Below, one piece after another: positions 1-8,346 of a stretch of DNA of 27,413 nucleotides. A program made the position numbers and the translations under genes. Source of the DNA: UBA1672 sp023140905 (lineage in GTDB: Bacteria; Pseudomonadota; Alphaproteobacteria; Micavibrionales; Micavibrionaceae); NCBI GenBank assembly GCA_030636745.1, contig DAOVWH010000005.1, positions 1 to 27,413 of the forward strand, read 5' to 3'. The notes under the pieces were generated by a model that did no database searches, was not told where the DNA came from, and was given only the letters and a program-made list of their open reading frames with translations. Each line of letters starts with the position of its first letter. Within the stretch, counting starts at the first letter, position 1.

Positions 1-1
1 T

Positions 2-262
2 AATAATATTGAAGGAAAAGCGGCCATTACAACGGCTTCCCCACGTGAAAAAAGTGATAAACTTGGCGCAAGTTTGGCAATAGTTCTGGCTTTGGTACTG
101 ATTTTTATATGGATGATGTCCTCTTCTGCGCCCAGCAAATTTGCAGGATCAGATAGCGGGGCGGGGCAGTCCAGCGCAAATTATTACAATTCAGGAAATG
201 GTAATCCACGGGAAACATCCGGTGTTGCGGTTTCTGCTGATGAATTTTTGAGTAACCGTTAA
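2..262 (+). CDS. C-terminal part of a single-pass membrane protein (5' end outside window)
   Basis: The reading frame is open from the first bases of the window and ends at a TAA 19 bases before the dotL-like gene, so this is probably the end of a longer gene that starts upstream. A TTG near base 74 could serve as a start, but it would cut off the charged stretch before the membrane helix and has no clear ribosome binding site. The visible protein has a polar lead-in, one strongly hydrophobic segment (LAIVLALVLIFIWMM), then a Ser/Gly/Asn-rich tail with no recognisable domain. The short gap suggests co-transcription with the coupling ATPase and hence a possible role in the same secretion machine, but I do not recognise the family. 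Confidence 0.5.
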   Translation, partial: NNIEGKAAITTASPREKSDKLGASLAIVLALVLIFIWMMSSSAPSKFAGSDSGAGQSSANYYNSGNGNPRETSGVAVSADEFLSNR

Positions 263-281
263 TGGGAGTAATTTTGTTCAG

Positions 282-2798
282 ATGTCTTTAGATCAAAGAA
301 AATACGAACATTCACTTGAGACCATATTACGGGACGTCCGTCCTTTTAGTCAGCGTGTGGCTGACGGGCTTAAAAATCCGTCAATTTCAACAGCTATTTT
401 CATATTGGCAGCAGGCTCGATTTACGCAAATGATTGGGCTTTGGCTTTTGCTGATCTCATTATGGTATTTATGGGCATTTACTTCCTGTGGCTTATCTCC
501 AGAGACCGGGCTTTAGCGTTTAAGCTTCCCATTGGATCCCGTCATGCAGACAGTAACAATGGCCGCGGCGGAAAAAGTGGAAAATCGGAAGGTATTTTGT
601 ATCTTGGAAATACAGAAGAAACCAATGAAGAAGTCTGGTTTACTAACTCTGATATCCGTACACATATTTTATATCTTGGAACAACCGGCTCTGGTAAAAC
701 GGAAGGCTTAAAATCTTTAGTAACCAATGCTTTGTCATGGAGTTCCGGTTTTGTTTTTATTGATGGTAAAGCCGATACTGATCTTTGGTCATCTCTGTCT
801 TCTTTGGTTCGCCGTTTTGGCCGTGATGATGACTTGCTCGTTTTAAACTATATGACTGGGAACTCGGACATACAAGCACCCTCCAACACAATGAACCCGT
901 TTTCTTCCGGATCAGCGTCCTATCTTACCAATATGTTAGTAAGTTTGATGCCTGAAAGTGGTGGTGACAACGCTATGTGGAAAGAGCGCGCTGTGTCTTT
1001 GATCGGTGCTATAATGCCGCCTTTGACATGGAAACGTGATAATCAGGAAGTTCCTCTTTCCGTACGTACAATCCGTGATTATCTCTCTCTTAATAATGTT
1101 ATCAAGCTTGCCCGTGATGATGCGGTTCCGAAAGAAATACTTTTTGGTTTGAACGGCTATCTTGATACTTTACCCGGTTATATTGCTGAAGCGTATGATG
1201 ATGAGGGGAAAGTTAAACCCCCTGGGCCTGATACACCGCCATACAATACTGAAACAACCTCACAGCAACATGGCTATCTAGCAATGCAATTTACTCGCGC
1301 TCTTCAATCTTTGGGTGATGATTACGGTTACATTTTTGATACACAAGCCGCAGATGTTGACATGGTAGACATCGTTCTAAACCGCCGTATTCTTGTTGTT
1401 CTTGTTCCGGCTTTGGAAAAATCCGGCGATGAGATTGCTAATCTTGGTAAAATTGTAGCAGCCTCTATTAAAGGAATGATGGGATCTACTCTTGGCTCAA
1501 CAGTTGAAGGTGCATCTGATACTGTGATTGAAAATAAACCGACCCACTCTTCTACACCATTTATGACTGTATTTGATGAGGTCGGTTATTATGTTGCCGA
1601 AGGTATGGCTGTAATGGCTGCTCAGGCTCGTTCTTTGGGCTTTTCTTTGGTTTTCGCAGGACAAGATTTACCGGCCTTGAAGAAACGCGTACGTGAAGAA
1701 GCTAACTCTATTACAGCCAACTGTAACATTAAATTATTTGGTAAACTTGAAGACCCGACAGAAACAAAAGAATTTTTCGAAAAAACAGTTGGTAGCGCTT
1801 TAGTTACAGAAGTTTCTGGTTATCAAATGTCTGGAGGCTCTGAGCTAGGGAATTATCACGACTCACGTCAGGCAAGCGTACAGACTCGCGCGCGCGCAAG
1901 CTATGATAGCCTGCGCGGCTTTAAAGAAGGTCAGGCCGTTATCACATACGGAGAAGCTGTCTTTGATTGTGCAGTATTCTACTCCAATCCGGGCTTTGCA
2001 AAAGCCATGCGCGTTACACGTTTTATGGCACTTCCTGCACCGGATGAAAACATTGTCAAATATTCAAGTGCTATTACTAAGCTACGTGACCTGATGGTCA
2101 ACAAAACCTGGACGGCACAACGTTCTGATGTAGCGGTAGAAACTTCTCCTGAAATTGCTGCTCTTGGTGAAGGTTTTGTCAGGAATAATAAAGAGAGCAT
2201 CAATCCGGTAGATGCCGGTATTACCGCACTTATCGAAGTATATGCGATTTCTAATGAAATCCCTGCACCAAGTGAAGACAGCGCTTCTAATACAGGCTCA
2301 ATAACTCCAGCAAGTACTGCTCCGGCAGCGGTAGCAGAAAATACAGCCCCCCCTGCTGCGCAAGCGCAAAAACCCACTGCAAGCTCTGCAAAACCATCTA
2401 TTTTTGGTGCTGCTCCCGCGCAGCCGAAAGCAACATCCGCAGCCTCAACAGAACAAACTTCTGCTCCAGCACAACCGAAAGAAACGATTTCTCCAGAAGA
2501 TGCAAAACTGATACAGGCTGCTGAAGATGTTAAAAAGAACGTATTTAGCCCTGAAAAAGATAACGCGGATGCTCTTATCAAGGCCGCTGAGAATGTGAAG
2601 AAAAATCTGTTTGGTCAAGGACCGGAAAACACTTCGGCAGCCCCAAAAGAACCGGAAAAGAAGAAAGAAACGCCTGCTGAAATCACGCAAGATGCTAATA
2701 ACAGCAGTGACAATGAAAAAAACAAAACACCTTCAATCTTCAGCAAAAGCGGAAAAGCAACATCTTCTGATGAAAAAGATAATGAAGACAAAAGCTAA
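282..2798 (+). CDS. dotL: DotL/IcmO-like type IVB secretion coupling ATPase
   Basis: This is an inner-membrane coupling ATPase of the DotL/IcmO (TraD/VirD4-like) family, which recruits substrates to a Dot/Icm-type type IVB secretion channel. Two membrane helices lie at about residues 34-50 and 52-72. The Walker A motif GTTGSGKT is at 133-140 and the Walker B MTVFDEVG at 428-435. The conserved AQARSLGFSLVFAGQD stretch that follows is typical of this family. The ATPase core ends near residue 590. Beyond about 660 comes a disordered Ala/Pro/Lys/Glu tail with a repeated helix, LIQAAEDVKKNVF (743-755) and LIKAAENVKKNLF (765-777), and four short [I/V/L]F[G/S] motifs. In Legionella DotL the C-terminal tail binds DotM, DotN and IcmSW adaptors, so this tail may be the adaptor platform here (inference). 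An ATG start is used; a GGGAG sits 13 bases upstream, which is rather far. No other dot/icm gene is recognisable in the window. Confidence 0.9.
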   Translation: MSLDQRKYEHSLETILRDVRPFSQRVADGLKNPSISTAIFILAAGSIYANDWALAFADLIMVFMGIYFLWLISRDRALAFKLPIGSRHADSNNGRGGKSGKSEGILYLGNTEETNEEVWFTNSDIRTHILYLGTTGSGKTEGLKSLVTNALSWSSGFVFIDGKADTDLWSSLSSLVRRFGRDDDLLVLNYMTGNSDIQAPSNTMNPFSSGSASYLTNMLVSLMPESGGDNAMWKERAVSLIGAIMPPLTWKRDNQEVPLSVRTIRDYLSLNNVIKLARDDAVPKEILFGLNGYLDTLPGYIAEAYDDEGKVKPPGPDTPPYNTETTSQQHGYLAMQFTRALQSLGDDYGYIFDTQAADVDMVDIVLNRRILVVLVPALEKSGDEIANLGKIVAASIKGMMGSTLGSTVEGASDTVIENKPTHSSTPFMTVFDEVGYYVAEGMAVMAAQARSLGFSLVFAGQDLPALKKRVREEANSITANCNIKLFGKLEDPTETKEFFEKTVGSALVTEVSGYQMSGGSELGNYHDSRQASVQTRARASYDSLRGFKEGQAVITYGEAVFDCAVFYSNPGFAKAMRVTRFMALPAPDENIVKYSSAITKLRDLMVNKTWTAQRSDVAVETSPEIAALGEGFVRNNKESINPVDAGITALIEVYAISNEIPAPSEDSASNTGSITPASTAPAAVAENTAPPAAQAQKPTASSAKPSIFGAAPAQPKATSAASTEQTSAPAQPKETISPEDAKLIQAAEDVKKNVFSPEKDNADALIKAAENVKKNLFGQGPENTSAAPKEPEKKKETPAEITQDANNSSDNEKNKTPSIFSKSGKATSSDEKDNEDKS

Positions 2799-2846
2799 CA
2801 TTTATCATGTCTGCGTATTCCACATGCCGTTTCTTGAAAGAATAGC

Positions 2847-3644
2847 ATGACTATTTATTGCACAAATCACAACGCACTTTTACAAAACATGTCTGCAAAC
2901 ACGTATATATACACGTACACAGAACAACGCATTGACACAAAACAAAGTGGTAATGTCTTCTTTTATATTCTTTTAGGTGTCGCCCTTTTTGCTGCGTTAT
3001 CCTTTGCTGTTTCACGAGGCATGCGCGGGCAAACATCAACAGCATTAAGTGAACGACAGATTGATCTGGCTGTTTCTGAAATCCTTACCGAAGCACAAGG
3101 AATAGAAACAGCAATAAACCGACTGCGTCGTCATAACATCTCAGAGAATGAAATATGCTTTGAGCATAATCTTATCTCCTCCGCGAATAATAACGCTTAT
3201 GCATCTTTATCGTCCTGCTCTGAGGACACGTACAAACTTTATCACCCAAATGGCGGAGATTTAAGCTTCCGCAAGCTCCCTGAAGACTGGCTTGACGCTT
3301 CTCATTCCAGTGAGCAATGCTATGGAGAATGGATGTTTAGTAATGTCAACGGTGTTGACGGCATTGGAGAAAGCACAATGAGCGATGCAAGTTCTATGGA
3401 GCTTATTGCGTTTATTCCTCACTTAAAAAAGAAAATCTGCACAGCTATTAATAAAAAGCTTGGCATTGGGTCTTCTATTCCTGACAATAGCAGTATGTTT
3501 TCTCCTGATCCTGTTGATGATGGATTTGTTAGCACTGCCGGAGAGATCAGCGTTTCTGATTTATATGGAGAATATTCCGGTTGTTTTGAAAACGGCAATA
3601 CATGGAATTCTTATATATTTTATCGTGTTCTTATTGAACGCTAG
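2847..3644 (+). CDS. Pilin-like N-terminally anchored protein of unknown function
   Basis: The 265-residue protein begins with a polar stretch and then a single hydrophobic helix preceded by Gly-Asn (SGNVFFYILLGVALFAALSF, about residues 34-53), followed by an alpha-helical segment rich in Gln/Glu (ALSERQIDLAVSEILTEAQG). That layout resembles pseudopilins and a group of GNVFF-type anchored proteins that I recall from alphaproteobacterial secretion clusters. The usual +5 glutamate of type IV pilins is absent. The remainder is extracytoplasmic-looking, with cysteines at about positions 103, 122, 158, 192 and 246 that could form disulfides. It follows the DotL-like gene by 48 bases on the same strand, so a secretion role is plausible. 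The start is uncertain: ATG 2847 has a weak GAAAG seven bases upstream; ATG 2889 is an alternative that would shorten the lead-in. Confidence 0.65.
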   Translation: MTIYCTNHNALLQNMSANTYIYTYTEQRIDTKQSGNVFFYILLGVALFAALSFAVSRGMRGQTSTALSERQIDLAVSEILTEAQGIETAINRLRRHNISENEICFEHNLISSANNNAYASLSSCSEDTYKLYHPNGGDLSFRKLPEDWLDASHSSEQCYGEWMFSNVNGVDGIGESTMSDASSMELIAFIPHLKKKICTAINKKLGIGSSIPDNSSMFSPDPVDDGFVSTAGEISVSDLYGEYSGCFENGNTWNSYIFYRVLIER

Positions 3645-3675
3645 CATTAAACAGCCTGTACTCATCTTCGCAACA

Positions 3676-3729
3676 TATAGTAGTTTCATTTAAGAATAGT
3701 AGCGCGCAGACACGTACACTAAATGAAAC
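3676..3729. repeat. Dispersed repeat copy A with 10-bp inverted arms
   Basis: The copy starts TATAGTAGTTTCATTTAAG and continues AATAGT. It belongs to the dispersed family best seen complete at the right edge of the window. Within it GTTTCATTTA (3683-3692) is perfectly complementary to TAAATGAAAC (3720-3729) across a 27-base loop. It lies after the pilin-like gene and before the 3' end of the Fic gene, in a 194-base intergenic stretch that also has the palindrome GCCTATAGGC (3737-3746). Confidence 0.6.
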
Positions 3730-3838
3730 GACGGAAGCCTATAGGCAAACAACGTTTTCTTTGGAAAAGGCATGAGGAGTGCAGCGTACAAAAGTACGTA
3801 AGCGACGAATAACGCATAACAAGGGAAACGGTGAAAGC

Positions 3839-4756
3839 CTAAACCCGGCTATACCATGTTGCGCGGGCCTGCCCATGACGCATAATATATCCGCCATCGA
3901 CCAATTCAGCCAGACGAAGTTTGAGCGTAGAACGTTTACCGCGTGTAAGACGTTCAATCTCTTTCATCGACAGGCGATTGTGCTTATCAAATAATTTGAG
4001 TACTTTTGTGGAGAGTGCCGGCATATTTACAATTTCCGCGCTGCCCCGCTCCACGCGTTCTTTTAATTTATCTTTTTGTGCTTTCAAAAGCTCGAAAAAG
4101 AACTCCAGCCATGCATCCCAGTCAATTTTACCTTTTGCTAATGTTGTCTGCGTATGTTTGAGAGCTTTGTAATAATCTGTTGCACGTTCCTGCAATAAAG
4201 TATCAAGAGTGCTATAGGGGGCATAGCTATACCCTTCTTTGAACATTAACAAAATGATAAGAAGGCGGGCAATTTTCTGGTTCCCTTTTTCAAATGGGCA
4301 AAATTGCAAAAATATTGCAGTGAATAGCGCAATAACAAATAGCGGATGCATCTCTTTCTTTTCAAAAGCGACGACGACCCACTCCATCAAACGCGGCATA
4401 AAGTTGCGCACTTCTGCCGGACTTGCCGTATTAAGAGCACCTAGAATATCGTCACCCTTTTTGATTTCCAACGGCAGGCTTTGTTCTTTAAAAATGCTGA
4501 TTTCTCTTGCGCCTGTAAACACAGCGTGCAAACGGCAAAGAAGCTCTACATCAAGGGACTGGTCCTTCCAACTATGAGCTATCTCTTTGAAGTTTCGGCC
4601 AAAACTGGATACTTCCCCTAATAATTGCAGGGATGTTGTATGATTTTCCATAGCTGACCATGCGCCTTTAAACTCGTCAATTTCGCAGACAAGCAGAAGC
4701 ATCTTTGGCGTGATCTTTACATTTTGTAATCCTAGCATGTAGCCGACTATAGCCAC
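3839..4756 (-). CDS. Fic-domain protein with non-canonical active site and C-terminal winged helix
   Basis: Fic proteins usually transfer AMP from ATP to target hydroxyls using the histidine of HPFx[D/E]GNGRxxR. Here the matching stretch is CPFEKGNQKIAR (about residues 153-164): His is replaced by Cys, the acidic residue by Lys, the second Gly by Gln and the first Arg by Lys. Flanking sequence still fits the fold: HPLFVIALFTAIFLQF before it, and the family-typical YSYAPYSTLDTLLQE and YYKALKHTQTTL after it. I do not find the [S/T]xxxE[G/N] inhibitory helix expected near the N-terminus. The last 55 residues look like a winged helix-turn-helix (LSMKEIERLTRGKRSTLKLR). The reading frame is intact, so this is probably a retained pseudoenzyme or DNA-binding regulator rather than fresh decay. 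Start uncertain: GTG 4756 or ATG 4738, neither with a good ribosome binding site. Short repeat copies lie on both sides. Confidence 0.85.
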   Translation of the reverse strand: MAIVGYMLGLQNVKITPKMLLLVCEIDEFKGAWSAMENHTTSLQLLGEVSSFGRNFKEIAHSWKDQSLDVELLCRLHAVFTGAREISIFKEQSLPLEIKKGDDILGALNTASPAEVRNFMPRLMEWVVVAFEKKEMHPLFVIALFTAIFLQFCPFEKGNQKIARLLIILLMFKEGYSYAPYSTLDTLLQERATDYYKALKHTQTTLAKGKIDWDAWLEFFFELLKAQKDKLKERVERGSAEIVNMPALSTKVLKLFDKHNRLSMKEIERLTRGKRSTLKLRLAELVDGGYIMRHGQARATWYSRV

Positions 4757-4777
4757 GAAACGTTAAAAGATCAATCG

Positions 4778-4796
4778 TATAGTAGTTTCGCTTGTG
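4778..4796. repeat. Dispersed repeat copy B (single end)
   Basis: TATAGTAGTTTCG followed by CTTGTG matches the first 16 bases of the dispersed repeat end closely and then diverges. It lies about 20 bases upstream of the Fic start and has the same orientation as copy A beyond the Fic 3' end, so the two ends bracket about 1.1 kb containing that gene. Confidence 0.45.
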
Positions 4797-4867
4797 AAAA
4801 AAAAGAAAATTTTTATACGCATTCAAACAGGTTCATGGCATTACGCGTTGAAAAGATTGGGTAATTT

Positions 4868-5833
4868 TTATTTGGCTAAAGTCGTATTCATATCAACGGC
4901 ATGAATCGGCGGGCAATTAAATGCAGGCACTAACGTCTCTTTTTTTGCTTTAAGTGCTATTTTTACCGGACATTCCAGCATTTTTGCATAGATATCATAG
5001 CCTTTTTGGTTCAAATGCCCCCAATCAACATGGATAGTATCAAATGCATCTTTTTGTGCTGGAAAATTGCTATGTTCGTAAAACATGTTTTTTTCTTCAG
5101 ACCATGCAATTTGCGCAAGCGGCGAAGAATCCAGATATTTTATATTCGTAAATAATACAGCCTCTTTAGACTTTGCCAATTCTTTAAGCAATCCATTGAA
5201 CCATACCGGATCAGGCAGATAATATGTCGGGAAAGCCCCAACCAGAATAATTGGTGTATCGGCACCATAGAGCGATTTAATCTGCATAATAATCTGGATT
5301 ACACCACGTTTATTAATACGGCCTAAAGCAGCGTCTTTCTGGATATTTTGTAAATCTATGTCCTTATAGTTTCTGGAAACTTTATAATCTTCTATTTGCT
5401 TCTCGTTTTGACCAATAAACGTACGTAGCCAATTATTAACTCCGATCTCCAGCACAACGACTTGCGGCTTATAGTGCTTTAAAGCAAAATGCATGTCTGT
5501 GAATGGAATACCGGCTCTTTCGGTTGGCCTCCACCATGGAATAGATAGACGTGCTCTATATCCTTCTGTGGGCAAAAAAACCGTGCTTAGATCCAGCGTA
5601 TCCAACCCACCGATCCCTTCAATAGCAACATTCTCTCCGAACATCCTGTGTAAAGGCTTAGGATAGAGATTCCATCCATATGTAATAGAATCACCGATCA
5701 GCAAGACATCGACGCTTTTTGGTGTTGGTTCTGTAACCTTAATTTGTGCACTAAACCATATAAGTGTTAGAACGGCCAGAGCTAAGGCTATATAACGCTT
5801 TTTCAGTTTAAATCCAAGTTTTAACATTATCAT
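4868..5833 (-). CDS. Membrane-anchored SGNH/GDSL-family hydrolase
   Basis: This is a probable esterase, lipase or carbohydrate O-deacetylase of the SGNH hydrolase superfamily. The four blocks are visible: GDSI at 47-50 (nucleophile Ser49), GIGG at about 73-76 (oxyanion Gly), GVNN at 131-134 (oxyanion Asn), and DWGH at 270-273 (catalytic Asp and His). A single hydrophobic helix near residues 13-28 after a Lys/Arg-rich start indicates a signal anchor, so the catalytic domain probably faces the periplasm. The substrate cannot be deduced. The gene starts three bases after the end of argS, with which it is probably co-transcribed; the functional link to argS is not obvious. Length is 321 residues, or 319 if the second methionine is used. 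Confidence 0.85.
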   Translation of the reverse strand: MIMLKLGFKLKKRYIALALAVLTLIWFSAQIKVTEPTPKSVDVLLIGDSITYGWNLYPKPLHRMFGENVAIEGIGGLDTLDLSTVFLPTEGYRARLSIPWWRPTERAGIPFTDMHFALKHYKPQVVVLEIGVNNWLRTFIGQNEKQIEDYKVSRNYKDIDLQNIQKDAALGRINKRGVIQIIMQIKSLYGADTPIILVGAFPTYYLPDPVWFNGLLKELAKSKEAVLFTNIKYLDSSPLAQIAWSEEKNMFYEHSNFPAQKDAFDTIHVDWGHLNQKGYDIYAKMLECPVKIALKAKKETLVPAFNCPPIHAVDMNTTLAK

Positions 5834-5836
5834 ATC

Positions 5837-7570
5837 CTACATACGTACAGGCACGTCAATCCCTATCAATCCAAGGATTTCTATCAATTGCTTATGGGCA
5901 TGTTGACACAGTGCCAAATAACTGTTTTTAAGTGCTTCATCTTCTTCGGACAATATGTGGCAATTCCCATAAAAAGAGCTGAATTCCTGCGCCAGACGGT
6001 AAACATAGTCGCATAATATATGTGGCGTATAGTTTTTAAGCGCACCATCAAAATGATCTGGATATTCCGCCAATAGTAAAGCAAGTGAACGTGTTCCTTC
6101 ATTGATAATATATTCGTCACATACCAGATCTTCTTTAACACCAGCCTTGCGCAACAACGACTGAATACGTACAGCTTGATAAAGCAGATAAGGGCCTGTT
6201 TTCCCTTCAAAAGATGTCATGCGGTCAATGTCAAAGATATAGTTGGAAAGCCGGTTGTTTTGCAGATCTGCAAATTTCAGAGCCGCTACTGCCACTTTAT
6301 GTGCAACATCATCACGTTCTTCCTTTTCCATATCTTTGGCTAGTTCTGCTTCTTCCAAACGCGCATAAGCCCGCTCTTTACCCATAGAAATAAGGTCTTC
6401 CAGCCGCATCACATCACCATCGCGGGTTTTAAATGGTTTTCCATCTTTACCATTCATTGTCCCAAAGCCCGCAAAGAATAGTTCCGGCTTATCTCCCTCA
6501 ACAATACCGGCAAGACGTACAGCACGGAAAAGCTGTTCAAAATGAAGGTTTTGGCGCTGATCGACAATATAAACCATTTTATCCGGATTATGGCACTTCA
6601 TCCGATCAATAATTGTTGCCATATCCGTTGTACTATAGAGCACTGCGCCATCAGATTTCAGCAGCATAAAAGGAGGCATTTCTTTCTTATCTTCCTCTTT
6701 AGCAATCGGAATGATTAAGGCCCCGTTATTTTCTACGGCTATATTACGCTTCTTTAAGTCGTTAATCATATCCTCTATGTAAGGGTGGGCATGGCTTTCG
6801 CCTTTCCACACATCAAAATACACGCTTAATGCTGCGTAATTTTTCTTCATCCCGGCAATTGATATATCAATAAATTGACGCCATTTTGCTGTATAGACTT
6901 CGTCACCGGCTTGCAATTTTCGAGTTGCCTCACGTGCCATGTCCATACGTGTTTCATCTTTTTTACATGCGGCAGAAGCTTTAGGATAAATTTCAGCTAG
7001 AAAATCCGTGGTAATTTCATCCTCATAGCCCATAATATCCAACTCGGATAAAATCATGCCCATCGGTGTACCCCAATCACCTATATGCACATCACCGACA
7101 GTTTTATAGCCAACGCGCAAACACATACGCCTTAACGCATCACCGATAATTCCGCTGCGTAAATGGCCAACATGCATAGCCTTGGCTGCATTCGGACCGC
7201 CATAATCCAAAACGATTGTTTGACCGTCATAGATTCTTTCTAAACCAAATCCATTGCCTGCGCCGTTTTGCATGAGATGTTGCGCGATAAAAGACTCTTT
7301 TAGAACGATATTTATAAATCCCGGACCACCGACTGAAAGCTCCTTAAAAACATCATCTCCTGTTTTTTCTTGCAATACATCAACAATATTTTTCGCTATT
7401 TCACGAGGGGGGGTTTGGACAATTTTGGCGCATGGCATCGCACCATTACATTGAAAATCTGCGCTTTGCCCCGCAGCACTCGCACTAACCCGCGCATGTC
7501 CGACCGGCAAATCCAGTGATCCAAATGCGTCTTCCATAATATCTGTGAGTCGCTTGCTTAACGATGCCAT
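5837..7570 (-). CDS. argS: Arginyl-tRNA synthetase
   Basis: This cytoplasmic class Ia aminoacyl-tRNA synthetase charges tRNA-Arg with arginine. The N-terminal additional domain occupies roughly residues 1-110. The ATP-binding HIGH signature is HVGH at 133-136 within AAKAMHVGHLRSG, followed by GDVHIGDWGTPMG, characteristic of ArgRS. A canonical KMSK is missing, as is normal in most ArgRS; the equivalent loop is around KPFKTRDGDVMRLEDL. The C-terminal DALR anticodon-binding domain begins near the YLLYQAVRIQSLLRK stretch. At 577 residues it has the usual length. An AAGGAAAG lies upstream of the ATG start. It sits between elbB (31-base gap) and the SGNH hydrolase (3-base gap), forming a probable operon. 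Confidence 0.97.
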   Translation of the reverse strand: MASLSKRLTDIMEDAFGSLDLPVGHARVSASAAGQSADFQCNGAMPCAKIVQTPPREIAKNIVDVLQEKTGDDVFKELSVGGPGFINIVLKESFIAQHLMQNGAGNGFGLERIYDGQTIVLDYGGPNAAKAMHVGHLRSGIIGDALRRMCLRVGYKTVGDVHIGDWGTPMGMILSELDIMGYEDEITTDFLAEIYPKASAACKKDETRMDMAREATRKLQAGDEVYTAKWRQFIDISIAGMKKNYAALSVYFDVWKGESHAHPYIEDMINDLKKRNIAVENNGALIIPIAKEEDKKEMPPFMLLKSDGAVLYSTTDMATIIDRMKCHNPDKMVYIVDQRQNLHFEQLFRAVRLAGIVEGDKPELFFAGFGTMNGKDGKPFKTRDGDVMRLEDLISMGKERAYARLEEAELAKDMEKEERDDVAHKVAVAALKFADLQNNRLSNYIFDIDRMTSFEGKTGPYLLYQAVRIQSLLRKAGVKEDLVCDEYIINEGTRSLALLLAEYPDHFDGALKNYTPHILCDYVYRLAQEFSSFYGNCHILSEEDEALKNSYLALCQHAHKQLIEILGLIGIDVPVRM

Positions 7571-7601
7571 TACGCAGTTCTTTCCTTCTTCTAAAATATA
7601 T

Positions 7602-8255
7602 TTATGCGCGGTCCAATAATTCTTTTACCACATTAACCACGTTGTCATAAACCTGGCTAATTGAAGAATCCAGCATATAGCACGGTCCGGTAACTAAATT
7701 CAACGTATCATCTACAGTAATTTGGCCATGTGTGGTTACTTCATGTTGTGCATTCATACCGTCAACAATGGATTGCGCTGCGCCACCATCAGCGCCCAGA
7801 GTCACTTTAGCTCCTTCAAAGACTCTCGCCAGAATAACTGGAGAGATGCACAATGCTGCTATCGGCTTGCCTTTTTTCTGCATTGCGCACAGAATTTCTT
7901 CAACCTGCTCATTAACTGAGCATTCTGCACCAAGCACACCGAAATCGCATAAATTCTTTGCCGCGCCGAATCCGCCGGGCAAAAGCATTGCGTCAAAAGA
8001 ATCGGCAGTAAATGCGCTTAACGGTTTAATATTACCACGAGCGATACGAGCAGATTCTACCAACACATTACGTTTTTCATCTGTTTTCTCACCGGTAACG
8101 TGGTTAATAACATGCATTTGGTCAATATCCGGTGCAAAGCACTGTATATGTGCTCCCATCTGATCTAAAGCCAATAAACTCAGAGTAGCTTCATGAACTT
8201 CAGATCCATCAAAAGCCCCACACCCTGCTAATATAATTGCAACATTCTTGGACAT
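7602..8255 (-). CDS. elbB: ElbB-type DJ-1/PfpI family protein (glyoxalase III-like)
   Basis: The 217-residue protein matches the ElbB (ElbA/YhbL, formerly SCRP-27A) branch of the DJ-1/PfpI superfamily. The start MSKNVAIILAGCGAFDGSEV is the family signature. The conserved LLPGGFGAAKNL lies near residues 91-102, and the nucleophile-elbow cysteine Cys136 is in AALCISPV. E. coli ElbB has been linked to isoprenoid production and has been assigned weak glyoxalase activity, so the physiological role is not settled. A strong ribosome binding site (AAGGAGA, about six bases from ATG) fixes the start. It appears to be the first gene of the elbB-argS-SGNH run. Confidence 0.93.
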   Translation of the reverse strand: MSKNVAIILAGCGAFDGSEVHEATLSLLALDQMGAHIQCFAPDIDQMHVINHVTGEKTDEKRNVLVESARIARGNIKPLSAFTADSFDAMLLPGGFGAAKNLCDFGVLGAECSVNEQVEEILCAMQKKGKPIAALCISPVILARVFEGAKVTLGADGGAAQSIVDGMNAQHEVTTHGQITVDDTLNLVTGPCYMLDSSISQVYDNVVNVVKELLDRA

Positions 8256-8346
8256 GATAAGTCTCCTTTAATTTTGGAAATCTTAATTCCTTACAACTTC
8301 ACTCCAGAAACCAGAGCAAACAGCTAAACGAGTGTACTGGAAAGCT

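Noticed and set aside
1979..2581. 200-codon minus-strand ORF inside the DotL-like gene
   Set aside because: Antisense shadow of the Ala/Ser-rich tail; the sense frame has clear ATPase motifs and continuous coding.
3738..3838. Possible structured RNA or tRNA between repeat copy A and the Fic gene
   Set aside because: Only short hairpins such as GTACAAAAGTAC and GCCTATAGGC; no cloverleaf or known RNA signature. No tRNA, rRNA or CRISPR array was found anywhere in the window.
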